This document shows, piece by piece, positions 24,991 to 32,467 of a stretch of DNA of 53,351 nt (the first letter of the stretch is position 1; each line of letters starts with the position of its first letter). The notes beneath the pieces were generated by a model. The model was not told the origin of the DNA and made no database searches. It was given only the letters and a program-made list of their open reading frames with translations. The stretch is from JAXMHN01 sp964578605. GTDB taxonomy: Bacteria > Verrucomicrobiota > Verrucomicrobiia > Limisphaerales > SIBE01. The stretch spans positions 1 through 53,351 of the forward strand of contig CAZODO010000033.1 in the NCBI GenBank assembly GCA_964578605.1, given 5' to 3'. The position numbers and the translations under genes were made by a program.

Positions 24991-26547
24991 TTATTTGTCG
25001 GGCTCAGGCGCGGCTGACCGGGGAATCCGGGCGTCGAGGAAAGCTCTCAACTCCGCCGCGGCTTTGCCGCCGAACCCGGGAACTTCCGCAATGGCTTCGG
25101 GAGACGCCAAGCGAAGCCGATGCACGGAGCCGAAGCGCTTCAACAACGCAGCCTTGCGCTGTTCACCAATCCCGGGGAACTCGTCCAGGATGCTCTCGGA
25201 GATCTTTTTGAGCCGGAGTTGCGCGTTGTAGGTGTTGGCGAAGCGGTGCGATTCGTCCCGCACGCGCTGGAGGAGCTTGAGCGCGCCGGAGCTGTGGTTT
25301 AGGCGGAGCGGTTCCGGCAGCCCCGGCCGGTAGATTTCCTCGAACTCCTTGGCCAAACCGATGATGGCGAGGTGCTCCAGGCCCAGCTTGGCCAGCTCGG
25401 CGCAAGCGGCGTTAAGCTGTCCCTTCCCACCGTCGATCAGGATTAAGTCCGGGAGATTCGGCGATGGGCGCGGGGTTGGCGCGGTGCCCTGCGGGGAAGC
25501 AGAGGCGTCGTTAGCCTCTCTCAGCAGCCGGCTGTAACGCCGTCGAATGGTCTCCGCCATGCACGCGAAATCGTCCTGGCCCGTCACCGTCTTCATCTTG
25601 AACCGGCGATAATTCGCCCGGTCAGGGCGGCCGTTCTTGAAACTGACCATCGACGCGACGGCGAATGTCCCGCTGATATTCGAGATGTCAAAGCCTTCAA
25701 TCCGCATGGGAGGCGCCGAAAGTTGCAGGGCTTCCGCCAACTCCGCCACATCCCGCTCCGGATGGATGGCCACGGGCAGGGTGTAAGGGAGCCGTTCGAA
25801 CTTCTCCGTCTTCTGGGTGGTGCGCTTGAGATCGGCGAGGAGGTCGCGGAGATCGGCGGCTTTTTCGAAGTTGAGTTCCACTGCCGCCTTCTTCATCTCG
25901 GCTTCGATCGACTGTTTCATCTCCTCGCAATGGCCTTCGAGAAAGTCACACGCCGCCTTGACCTGGAGGAGATAATCGTCGCGTGAGACGTTCCCGATGC
26001 ACGGCGCGGTGCAGACCCTCAGGTGCGCATACAGGCAATGCTTGTAATCCGGCTCGCCCGGCGTCAGGGGACGGCACCCGCGCAAGTTGAACTTCTGGCG
26101 GACAACCGCGAGCGTGCGCCGGAGCGCCCCCGAATTGGCGAACGGTCCGAAGTAGCGTGCCCCATCGTCCTGTTTCAGTCGAGTGAGGGCAAACCGGGGG
26201 ATCGGATCGTTCAGGTTGACCTTGAGCAGGAGAAACCGCTTGTCATCACGAAAGCTAACGTTGTACCGCGGATGAAACTCCTTGATCAGCTTGCCTTCCA
26301 GCAAGAGGGCTTCGGGTTCACTGCGCACCGTATGCACATCGAAATCATAGATCGCCTCCACCAACGCGTTGAACTTCAAGTCCCAACCTTGGCGACGCGA
26401 CGGATGAAAGTACTGCGAAACCCGGCGGCGCAAATCCCGCGCTTTGCCCACGTAAATCACCGTCCCGAAACGATCCTTCATCAGGTAAACCCCCGGTTTG
26501 TGCGGAACCTGGCTGACTTTGTTTCGGATATGATCCGTCACGGGCAT
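24991..26547 (-). CDS. uvrC: Excinuclease ABC subunit C, compact form
   Basis: Makes both incisions in nucleotide excision repair. The order is: GIY-YIG domain (GVYLMKDRFGTVIYVGKARDLRRRV, in two parts), a Cys cluster (CLYAHLRVCTAPC), UVR motif (about 205-245, VELNFEKAADLRDLLADL), RNase H-like 3' nuclease domain (RIEGFDISNISG, LILIDGGKGQLNAA, VRDESHRFANTYN, so the acidic and His catalytic residues are kept), then two helix-hairpin-helix motifs (EFPGIGEQRKAALLKRFGS and EVPGFGGKAAAELRAF). At 518 residues it is about 90 shorter than E. coli UvrC. The loss falls between the UVR motif and FDIS, where about 45 residues replace about 160. The ATG at 26547 is preferred over the TTG at 26553. Confidence 0.93.
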   Translation of the reverse strand: MPVTDHIRNKVSQVPHKPGVYLMKDRFGTVIYVGKARDLRRRVSQYFHPSRRQGWDLKFNALVEAIYDFDVHTVRSEPEALLLEGKLIKEFHPRYNVSFRDDKRFLLLKVNLNDPIPRFALTRLKQDDGARYFGPFANSGALRRTLAVVRQKFNLRGCRPLTPGEPDYKHCLYAHLRVCTAPCIGNVSRDDYLLQVKAACDFLEGHCEEMKQSIEAEMKKAAVELNFEKAADLRDLLADLKRTTQKTEKFERLPYTLPVAIHPERDVAELAEALQLSAPPMRIEGFDISNISGTFAVASMVSFKNGRPDRANYRRFKMKTVTGQDDFACMAETIRRRYSRLLREANDASASPQGTAPTPRPSPNLPDLILIDGGKGQLNAACAELAKLGLEHLAIIGLAKEFEEIYRPGLPEPLRLNHSSGALKLLQRVRDESHRFANTYNAQLRLKKISESILDEFPGIGEQRKAALLKRFGSVHRLRLASPEAIAEVPGFGGKAAAELRAFLDARIPRSAAPEPDK

Positions 26548-26936
26548 GGTCAAAATGTCCTGTAAACCCCCGAAGACCGCAAAGGGAATCTGGGACCGAA
26601 CCTTGGAGAGCTGGGTGTTGATCCGACGAAGTCCTTGCTGGCGCCGTTGCGGTTGCGACTACGTTATGTGAGCGATGGTCCCGTCCAGGGCTTGGAGGAC
26701 GGATCAGGGCCAGCGGTCCTTGGCCCATTTGACAAACAGTAACTCGGTGGATTCAGAAACACACCGGGCTGATTCCAACGTGGAGCCTGTGAGGGCTACG
26801 TCCTGCCGGTGAGGTTTCCTGTGTCAACAGGTTGCCCTCAGTCGGTCGACCGTTGGAGCAGCTTAGACCGGTACCCGCTTAGCGTCCCTCCAAATTGACT
26901 TGAGGAATCCTTGCAGCGCTGGCCGCGGAAGGCGGG
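26548..26936. other. Intergenic region (389 bp) with no gene found
   Basis: Upstream of uvrC and downstream of the GH20-like gene. Apart from a short perfect palindrome (CGGTCGACCG near 26848) I see no element of the repeat families, no convincing terminator and no open frame with a ribosome binding site. It should hold the uvrC promoter. Confidence 0.5.
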
Positions 26937-28118
26937 TTACTCCGGCTCGGTTCGACTCTCCTTAAGTCGTTCAATCTCGTCGAACATTGCAACGAACGTC
27001 TTCCAAGGGTTGTTCTCGGCATTGCGGCCGGCAAGTTCACCTTTGTAGTCCCGTTCGAGGAACGAACTCGCGCCTGACCAGACGGTCTGGACCACTCCCT
27101 GGAGGCGATCTCTCATCACCTTCGTGGAATGATCGCGAAACCGCACCATGTCCTGCACTTGAAGCACGGCGTTCTTGGGCACCCGCCAAGGGCAGGTCAC
27201 GACCCTAAAACCCTTTATGGCGAAATAGACGGCCGTTTGGTCCGGACGTTCATAGTGCCAATCGCAGATCATCACCTCTTTCGGGATCATGTCGATCGCG
27301 CGGTGGGTGTCATTCTCGCTGGCTTCCCACATGCCTAACCCGGTGGATTTGCCGTCTAGCAAGCGATCCCCCCAGATCCATAGCTCTCGGTCCTTCCGCG
27401 CCAGATGATCGCGGATGCGACGGATTTCCCCGGCGAAAAGCTCCGATTTGTCCTTTCCGGCGCAACGAGGGCACTTGTCGTCGCCAATATAAAAGACTTC
27501 GTCCATTCCGGCGTGGAAAGCGCCGGCTTGGAAGGCGTCGCAAAGTTCATCCACCAGCGCGAAGACGACGTCGTGCACCTTGGGGTGGAGCGGGCAATAG
27601 CTCTTGCAGTAGAGCCCGTCGGGGTTTGGCCACTTATATTCTTTTGGCATCGCGACGTGCGGCGTTTCGTCGAACTCCGGGTATTGCCGCAGGAGCCTGC
27701 CAATGGTGCCGGCCCAGGATTGGTGGCCCAGCAGGTTGATCTGGGGGATGATTCGAATGCCGCCCGCTTTGCAGACCTCGACAAGCTTTTGAACGTCGTC
27801 CTTTGAAAGGCCCTGGCCCTCCCTCAGTTCGGGATGGCTTTCGTACTGATAACCGTAATCAACACGCAGGATGAGCGTGTTCACATGCCGGGGGACGAGC
27901 TCCTGGTTGATGAACACAATGAATGGCTCCACCTGCCTCGGTCCTGGAGCTCCGATGCAGAAACCGCGGACCGGGAGGAGGCTTTCCGAGCTTTCGGCGG
28001 CGCGGACCGGCAGGGCAAGGGCCAGCATGCAGACTGACGCGAGGCCGAGGGTGGGGAGCGCCAACCCGCGATGGAACAATGCTTTCTTGCGGGAGCGTGG
28101 TCGATGTAGCGGGGTCAT
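26937..28118 (-). CDS. Secreted GH20-like glycoside hydrolase
   Basis: A 393-residue exported hydrolase. The start at 28118 gives a signal peptide (LALPTLGLASVCMLALALPVRAA); the open frame extends to 28337 but that part overlaps the pseudopilin gene. The TIM-barrel features of family 20 are visible: ILRVDYGYQYESHPE, IRIIPQINLLGHQSW, and HAGMDEVFYIG at about 202-212, where the Asp-Glu pair matches the GH20 catalytic dyad. Then WIWGDRLLDG and VQTVWSGASSF. GH20 enzymes release N-acetylhexosamine by substrate-assisted catalysis; here the substrate is unproven and this may be a distant branch. Four Cys in PLH/CPRCAG-type loops may form disulfides. It follows the pseudopilin gene by 61 bp on the same strand. 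Confidence 0.82.
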   Translation of the reverse strand: MTPLHRPRSRKKALFHRGLALPTLGLASVCMLALALPVRAAESSESLLPVRGFCIGAPGPRQVEPFIVFINQELVPRHVNTLILRVDYGYQYESHPELREGQGLSKDDVQKLVEVCKAGGIRIIPQINLLGHQSWAGTIGRLLRQYPEFDETPHVAMPKEYKWPNPDGLYCKSYCPLHPKVHDVVFALVDELCDAFQAGAFHAGMDEVFYIGDDKCPRCAGKDKSELFAGEIRRIRDHLARKDRELWIWGDRLLDGKSTGLGMWEASENDTHRAIDMIPKEVMICDWHYERPDQTAVYFAIKGFRVVTCPWRVPKNAVLQVQDMVRFRDHSTKVMRDRLQGVVQTVWSGASSFLERDYKGELAGRNAENNPWKTFVAMFDEIERLKESRTEPE

Positions 28119-28179
28119 GGCCGAACGATGCCAGAATCGGGGCCCGTTCGGCAAGGTCTGGAGCGAGGAACCCGTGCCT

Positions 28180-28989
28180 TTATCGCCCTGGGCGCTTGGC
28201 GGGCGGCACCCATTGCCGGTGCCAATAGAGCCCCCACAGGTTCTCCAACCGAACACTCTCCGCATGGTTGTCCGCGAACCCCACGTTGATCGCGCCCGGC
28301 AGCGTATCCTTGGGATTGAAGTTCCGCACCGCGGCACTCAGGCTGGCGATGTGCCGCGGAATGGCCACGCGCGCCATCCCGCCGTCGACATACTGGTCGC
28401 CATTGAGGAGATTCCGAGCTGGCCGGTCGGTTTCCAGAGGCCAGACATCCACCCAGATTGAATCGGCGAAGAATGGCGTTTTCACCGGATTCAGCACGTG
28501 CGATTCATTGAGGAAGAGGCGGTCGCGACTCGTGCCCGACAGGTGCCAGGGATCGTCGGTATAAAGGTAGCCGTTCAGGGCGTAACTGCCCTGGTAGTAG
28601 TTGGTGCCTCCGTTGTCGACCAGCCACGCCCGGTTCGCGAGACCCCAGGACTCGGATCGTGTCTTCTTAAGCTGTGCGGAATCCCTTTCCGGCGCCGACG
28701 GACAGTAGCGCACATCTTTGATGGCATCGTAGCGGGCGGCCAGGCGCTGCATCCAGAGATCGGGCCATTCATCGTAATGAACCGGTTTGCCTTCGTCGCT
28801 GAAGTACATCCAGTTCGCCAACCCGATCTGCTTGAGGTTATTGATGCACTTGATGGATTGCGCCTTGGCTTTGGCCTTGCTCAGGGCGGGCAAGAGCATC
28901 CCCGCGAGAATGGCGATGATGGCGATAACGACGAGCAATTCGATCAGAGTGAAGCCTGTTCCCGTCCGGTTGGAAGGTGACCGTTTCAT
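28180..28989 (-). CDS. Type II secretion-like pseudopilin (prepilin N-terminal methylation domain)
   Basis: A 269-residue protein with a classic class III prepilin leader: a short basic N-terminus, then G-FTLIELLVVIAIIAILAG, cleaved before Phe by prepilin peptidase and N-methylated. After the helix comes the KAKAQSIKCINNLKQIGLA segment found in the very large pseudopilin-like family of Verrucomicrobiota and Planctomycetota, a variable middle, and the C-terminal LPGAINVGFADNHAESVRLENLW, which is the H-x9-DG-like end of that family. The start at 28989 has AGGAT just before it; the upstream frame to 29211 runs through a repeat element and is not coding. Role unknown; these proteins occur in many copies per genome and may be surface or extracellular-complex components. 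Confidence 0.9.
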   Translation of the reverse strand: MKRSPSNRTGTGFTLIELLVVIAIIAILAGMLLPALSKAKAKAQSIKCINNLKQIGLANWMYFSDEGKPVHYDEWPDLWMQRLAARYDAIKDVRYCPSAPERDSAQLKKTRSESWGLANRAWLVDNGGTNYYQGSYALNGYLYTDDPWHLSGTSRDRLFLNESHVLNPVKTPFFADSIWVDVWPLETDRPARNLLNGDQYVDGGMARVAIPRHIASLSAAVRNFNPKDTLPGAINVGFADNHAESVRLENLWGLYWHRQWVPPAKRPGR

Positions 28990-29159
28990 AGGGATCCTGC
29001 TGGGTTTCGATGTTCTAAGGCACCATGGCCGCTGAATTGTTTTAAAGTCAAGCGGGTTTGCACCGGCGGCGGAGGGGCAAGGATGCCGGGTGTTGAGGGG
29101 AGCAGACACCGTGATGAGGGAGGCTGGCGGGGCGGGGCGAATCGGTCGACGCCAAGCGT

Positions 29160-29268
29160 CTGCCTCCGTATATGACCCGTATTCAACCCGTATTAAACAG
29201 GCATATAACACGATGCTGCATCGAGTTAAATACCTGTTAAATACGTGTTATATACGTGTTATATCCGG
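29160..29268. repeat. 11-bp phased inverted-repeat element (AT-rich type)
   Basis: Contiguous 11-bp units from about 29160, clear from 29171: TATGACCCGTA, TTCAACCCGTA, TTAAACAGGCA, TATAACACGAT, GCTGCATCGAG, TTAAATACCTG, TTAAATACGTG, TTATATACGTG, then TTATATCCGG. The whole is one hairpin around T29217 (CGATG-CTG-CATCG). The 46-nt arms align with roughly three-quarters identity; position p pairs with 58434-p out to 29166/29268. It is upstream of the pseudopilin gene (minus) and of the blaI-like operon (plus). Base composition is far more AT-rich than the surroundings. Confidence 0.9.
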
Positions 29269-29310
29269 CAGGACCGGGCATCGGGATCTTCGAAATCACA
29301 CGTCCGCACT

Positions 29311-29380
29311 CAGCAATTCTCAGTTTGGCTTTCTATTCTTCGGAGCGCCGGATTGCAGCCGGAGTGCAGCCGGCGCTCCG
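29311..29380. repeat. GGAGCGCCGGC palindromic repeat, copy 1
   Basis: CGGAGCGCCGG (29341-29351) pairs perfectly with CCGGCGCTCCG (29370-29380). The 13-mer CAGCAATTCTCAG at 29311-29323 and the sequence up to the stem are shared with the copy at 50086-50185 (both read CAGCAATTCTCAG, then a TGGCTT core, then TCTTCGGAGCG), so the repeat unit is longer than the hairpin. It sits just before the blaI promoter. Confidence 0.75.
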
Positions 29381-29406
29381 ACCCCAATGAGCATTGCTGT
29401 TCGCAC

Positions 29407-29443
29407 TTGACATTTATTACCTTGGTAGTATTACTTCGGTAGT
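29407..29443 (+). promoter_or_regulatory. Promoter and tandem BlaI-type operator of the blaI-M56 operon
   Basis: TTGACA at 29407-29412 is followed, 16 bp on, by TATTAC at 29429-29434, a fair sigma-70 promoter. Overlapping it are two copies of ATTAC-N4-GTAGT, at 29416-29429 and 29430-29443, exactly 14 bp apart. Each is an imperfect dyad of the kind bound by BlaI/MecI dimers. Binding there would block the -10 region, giving autorepression. Confidence 0.7.
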
Positions 29444-29460
29444 TAATCCAAACCTGACGT

Positions 29461-29847
29461 GTGACACGGATCAAAATTTATCGCCTTGGCGATCTCCAGC
29501 TACGAATTATGAAGCTGCTCTGGGCCAGCGGCGAAGCCACGGTCGGCCTTATCCACCAGCAGCTCCAGGACGAAAAAGACCTGGCCTACACCACCATCGC
29601 CACCATGCTGCGGAAAATGGAGAGCCGCAGCCTGGTCGAGCACCGGCTGGATGGCCGCAGTTTCATTTACCGGGCGTCGGTCCCCGAATCGGCCGTTACC
29701 CGGGGTATGGCGGACCACCTGGTGGACCGGCTTTTCGAAGGAAGCTTGACGGATGTCGTCAGTCATCTGCTGAGCACGCGGGAGGTTAGCCGGGACGAAC
29801 TGTCAGAACTTGAGCGGCTTATCGCGGAAAGGAAAAAGCGCCTATGA
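29461..29847 (+). CDS. BlaI/MecI/CopY family transcriptional repressor
   Basis: A 128-residue winged-helix repressor of the Penicillinase_R family. Features: LGDLQLRIMKLLWASGEATVGLIHQQL (first helices), AYTTIATMLRKMESRSLVEHRLDGRSFIYRA (recognition helix and wing), then the C-terminal dimerisation region with DHLVDRLFEGSLTDVVSHLLS, which contains the site cut in BlaI-type regulators. It starts with GTG at 29461. Its stop overlaps the start of the M56 gene by ATGA, so repressor and sensor are co-translated, as in blaI-blaR1 pairs. The tandem operator lies just upstream. There is no beta-lactamase gene next to it, so the signal and target are unknown. Confidence 0.93.
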   Translation: MTRIKIYRLGDLQLRIMKLLWASGEATVGLIHQQLQDEKDLAYTTIATMLRKMESRSLVEHRLDGRSFIYRASVPESAVTRGMADHLVDRLFEGSLTDVVSHLLSTREVSRDELSELERLIAERKKRL

Positions 29848-32366
29848 ACCCGCCATCCGAGTGGATGCCTTGTCTGCGGCTGATGGGAATCTTGGCCCTC
29901 GAAGTCGGCTTGATCGCGGTGGTGTCCGCCATTCTTCTGAAACATTCCCGCTCGGCGTTGTGGCATCGGTCGGTGTGGCAGATGGCCATAGCCGCCGCGT
30001 TCGCCGTGCTCGTGCTCGAGTTGAGTGGATTTTCGCAAGACGCCCTGGCATGGAGCAGGGCTCAGGCAGACCGGCTGATTTCTCGCCCCTCGTTTGAAGC
30101 GTCGGCGAAGGCCGGCCCCGTTGCTGCCGAGGCGGTGAAAAGCCCGGCGCTCAGCCTCGAATTCAGGCGCCGAGTCGCCCAGCAACTGGCCGACAGCCGG
30201 GCGACCGCGCCAATGCCGCCGATTCCCGAGCCAAAGCAAGCCCTGCCGGCTGTCCCCGCCCAAAGACAAGGGCGCGGTGACGTTGAACCTTTTCTGCAAG
30301 GCCGCGCGACCCCCTGGCCGGCGGTGGTTTGGTTGATCGGAACGGGAGCCGCCTTGGGGCCGATCTGGATCGCGTGGTTGCTCTTTGCGCTGTGCAATCG
30401 AAAATGGAAATCGCCGGGCGACGAAGCCCTGGCACGCCAGATCAAGGTCTTGGCAGGCCAGGTCGGCTTGCGTCGCCCTGTCCGATGCTTCCTGTCACCT
30501 CGCTTGCGCGGGCCGATAGCCTTTGGGTTTCTGCGGCCGACCATCGGGTTGCCGTCGGATTTCACGGAGCATTTTTCCCCGGCGCAACAGGCCGCGATGC
30601 TGACGCATGAATTGGCGCATCTGGCGGCGCATGATTCCGCTTGGCAACGGCTGGCGGACGTCGTCGCAGCGGTTCTTTGGTGGCACCCTTTGGCGTGGTG
30701 GATGCGCCACCGTTTGCGCGTGACGGCTGAGCAGGCCGCGGACGAAGCGAGCGTGGTGGTCCATGACGGCCCCGGGCTATTGGCGGAGTGCCTGGTGAAG
30801 CTGGCCTCGCGAGCGGCCGCGGCGCCGCCCATTGGGTGGGTGCAGGCGACCGGTCCAGGCTTCCGGTCTGCGCTCGGCCGGAGAATTCAGAAACTAATCA
30901 AACTGGAGCACCGTCCGTGGCTGCCTCCCAGTAGCTCACGGCGGTGGGCGGTAACGACGTTGCTTCCAGCCGCGCTCGTGGCTGGAGCCATGCTGTGCAC
31001 CGCTTGGATCAATCCCCCGCAGAAAGGAGAAGCGATGAAAACAATGAAAGAGAGATGGAACCGATCCCTGGCCACCCTGGCCTTATTCGCCACTGTGGCC
31101 GTCGAACCGGGCGTAAGAGGTGCCCCCAGTGTTCAGGCCCAGGGAAGTCGCCCGCCCGAAGCCGCCCTCGCCCCGGACGCCGCCGCCCTGACCCAGGACG
31201 CGCGGGCTCTGTTGAAAATGGGCGAACTGGATGCGGCCGAACGAAAGCTCCAGCAGGCTGTTAACAAAGGCCAATCCGATCGCAATGCCCCTGCAGCACC
31301 GGCAACTCCGCCGCCCGTTAAAGTACCGGCGGAAGTGGAAGCAGCGCCGGCACCCGAACCCGCACCCGACCAACCCAATATCTACCGGATGGATCCCCGG
31401 CTGTTGGAGCGATACGGACTAAAAGGGGTAAGGCAGCCGCCGACCTCACCCCCCCGACCTGGCAGCCGCGGCAAACAGCAGGTGGAAGCGAAGTTGAACC
31501 AGATCGTGCTCGACGAGATCAGCCTCGATAACGTCCCTGTTTTCGAGTTGGTCCGAATGCTTTCCGAGGAGACCCGCCGACGGGATCCCGAGAAAAAGGG
31601 CATCAACTTCCTGATCGCGAACGTTCCAGAAGAATGGTCGAAGGGCGTAGATCCAACGACCGGAATGCCAATCGCGCCTACTGGACCCGCCGGCGTGGAT
31701 ATTGGCAGTTACCCGGTTAAGCTGCAGCTTCGAGACGTGCGGCTCAAAGATGTGCTCGACGCCGTGACCCGGGTCGTCGAGCAACCCGTGCGGTATTCCA
31801 TCGAGGAGTATGGCGTCGTGATCTCACCCGGCCCGGGCGTTGCAGCCGGCTATGGGATGGGCGCCGGAACACGCGGTCCGGAGCCGCCGCCGTCCATCGT
31901 GCGGACCTTCCGGGTCGATCCAAGCACTTTCCTTGGGGGACTGGAAAGCGCGTTCGGGATCAAAGTGGGAGATTCGAAGGACAAGGTCGCCGCGGCCGAG
32001 CGAGTCCGGGAGGCCATCCGCGAGGTCTTTCGCCAACTCGGCGTGAGTAGGAACGACCCGCAGAAAACCGACATTTGGTACAACGATCTCACCGGCATTG
32101 TGATGGTCCGCACCGCGCCTGAGGAGATGGAGGTTGTCCAGGCCGCCATGGAAACCTTGGGCGGCGAAGCCCTGCGGCAGCGCCCGGGGGGTCGTGCTGG
32201 CGGTGGTTTCGGCGGCGGAGGGTTCGGGGCTGGATTCGGCGGGATGACCGGCCCAGCCCCCGCGGGTGGTGGAGCGTACGGAGGCACGGCTGACGGCGGG
32301 TTCGGAGCCGCTGGCAGCGGAGGAATGGGCGGGGCGATGCCGCAAGGTGAAAAGAAGAAGTTCTGA
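29844..32366 (+). CDS. M56 (BlaR1-type) membrane metalloprotease fused to a secreted STN-like domain protein
   Basis: An 840-residue frame in two parts. Residues about 1-395 are a BlaR1-type M56 protease: several membrane helices (first about 14-32), zinc site HELAHLAAHDSAWQ at 255-268, and AEQAADEASV at 295-304 with the third ligand Glu; activation would cleave the BlaI repressor. From Met398 a second signal-peptide-like segment begins (MKTMKERWNRSLATLALF, then AVEPGVRG), then a helical stretch (ARALLKMGELDAAERKLQ, TPR-like), a linker, an STN/secretin-N-like domain at about 560-690 (LDEISLDNVPVFELVRMLSEE and LQLRDVRLKDVLDAVTRV), a further ferredoxin-like unit, and a Gly-rich tail. An internal ribosome binding site precedes Met398. 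No penicillin-binding sensor domain is present. Confidence 0.88.
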   Translation: MNPPSEWMPCLRLMGILALEVGLIAVVSAILLKHSRSALWHRSVWQMAIAAAFAVLVLELSGFSQDALAWSRAQADRLISRPSFEASAKAGPVAAEAVKSPALSLEFRRRVAQQLADSRATAPMPPIPEPKQALPAVPAQRQGRGDVEPFLQGRATPWPAVVWLIGTGAALGPIWIAWLLFALCNRKWKSPGDEALARQIKVLAGQVGLRRPVRCFLSPRLRGPIAFGFLRPTIGLPSDFTEHFSPAQQAAMLTHELAHLAAHDSAWQRLADVVAAVLWWHPLAWWMRHRLRVTAEQAADEASVVVHDGPGLLAECLVKLASRAAAAPPIGWVQATGPGFRSALGRRIQKLIKLEHRPWLPPSSSRRWAVTTLLPAALVAGAMLCTAWINPPQKGEAMKTMKERWNRSLATLALFATVAVEPGVRGAPSVQAQGSRPPEAALAPDAAALTQDARALLKMGELDAAERKLQQAVNKGQSDRNAPAAPATPPPVKVPAEVEAAPAPEPAPDQPNIYRMDPRLLERYGLKGVRQPPTSPPRPGSRGKQQVEAKLNQIVLDEISLDNVPVFELVRMLSEETRRRDPEKKGINFLIANVPEEWSKGVDPTTGMPIAPTGPAGVDIGSYPVKLQLRDVRLKDVLDAVTRVVEQPVRYSIEEYGVVISPGPGVAAGYGMGAGTRGPEPPPSIVRTFRVDPSTFLGGLESAFGIKVGDSKDKVAAAERVREAIREVFRQLGVSRNDPQKTDIWYNDLTGIVMVRTAPEEMEVVQAAMETLGGEALRQRPGGRAGGGFGGGGFGAGFGGMTGPAPAGGGAYGGTADGGFGAAGSGGMGGAMPQGEKKKF
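31022..31037 (+). promoter_or_regulatory. Internal ribosome binding site and ATG inside the M56 gene
   Basis: GAAAGGAG at 31022-31029 lies 5 nt before an in-frame ATG at 31035-31037, which begins a signal-peptide-like sequence (codon 398). Translation from here would give a separate 443-residue exported STN-domain protein. The site is stronger than that of most genes in the window. Confidence 0.55.
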
Positions 32367-32467
32367 CCGTCCATGCAAAGCGCAGCCGAGCGAGGACGCC
32401 GCTTCGTGGTGGCAGCCTCGCTCATGCATCAGTCTTGCTCAATGCCCAAGCGAGAATCAATCCAAGC

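Noticed and set aside
24991..26547. uvrC as a pseudogene
   Set aside because: The frame is intact and both nuclease centres and HhH motifs are kept; only the middle is shorter.
29461..32366. Beta-lactam resistance operon
   Set aside because: The regulator pair is BlaI/M56-like, but no beta-lactamase or penicillin-binding gene is adjacent and the sensor domain is missing; the serine hydrolase at 48.7 kb is far away and of EstB type.
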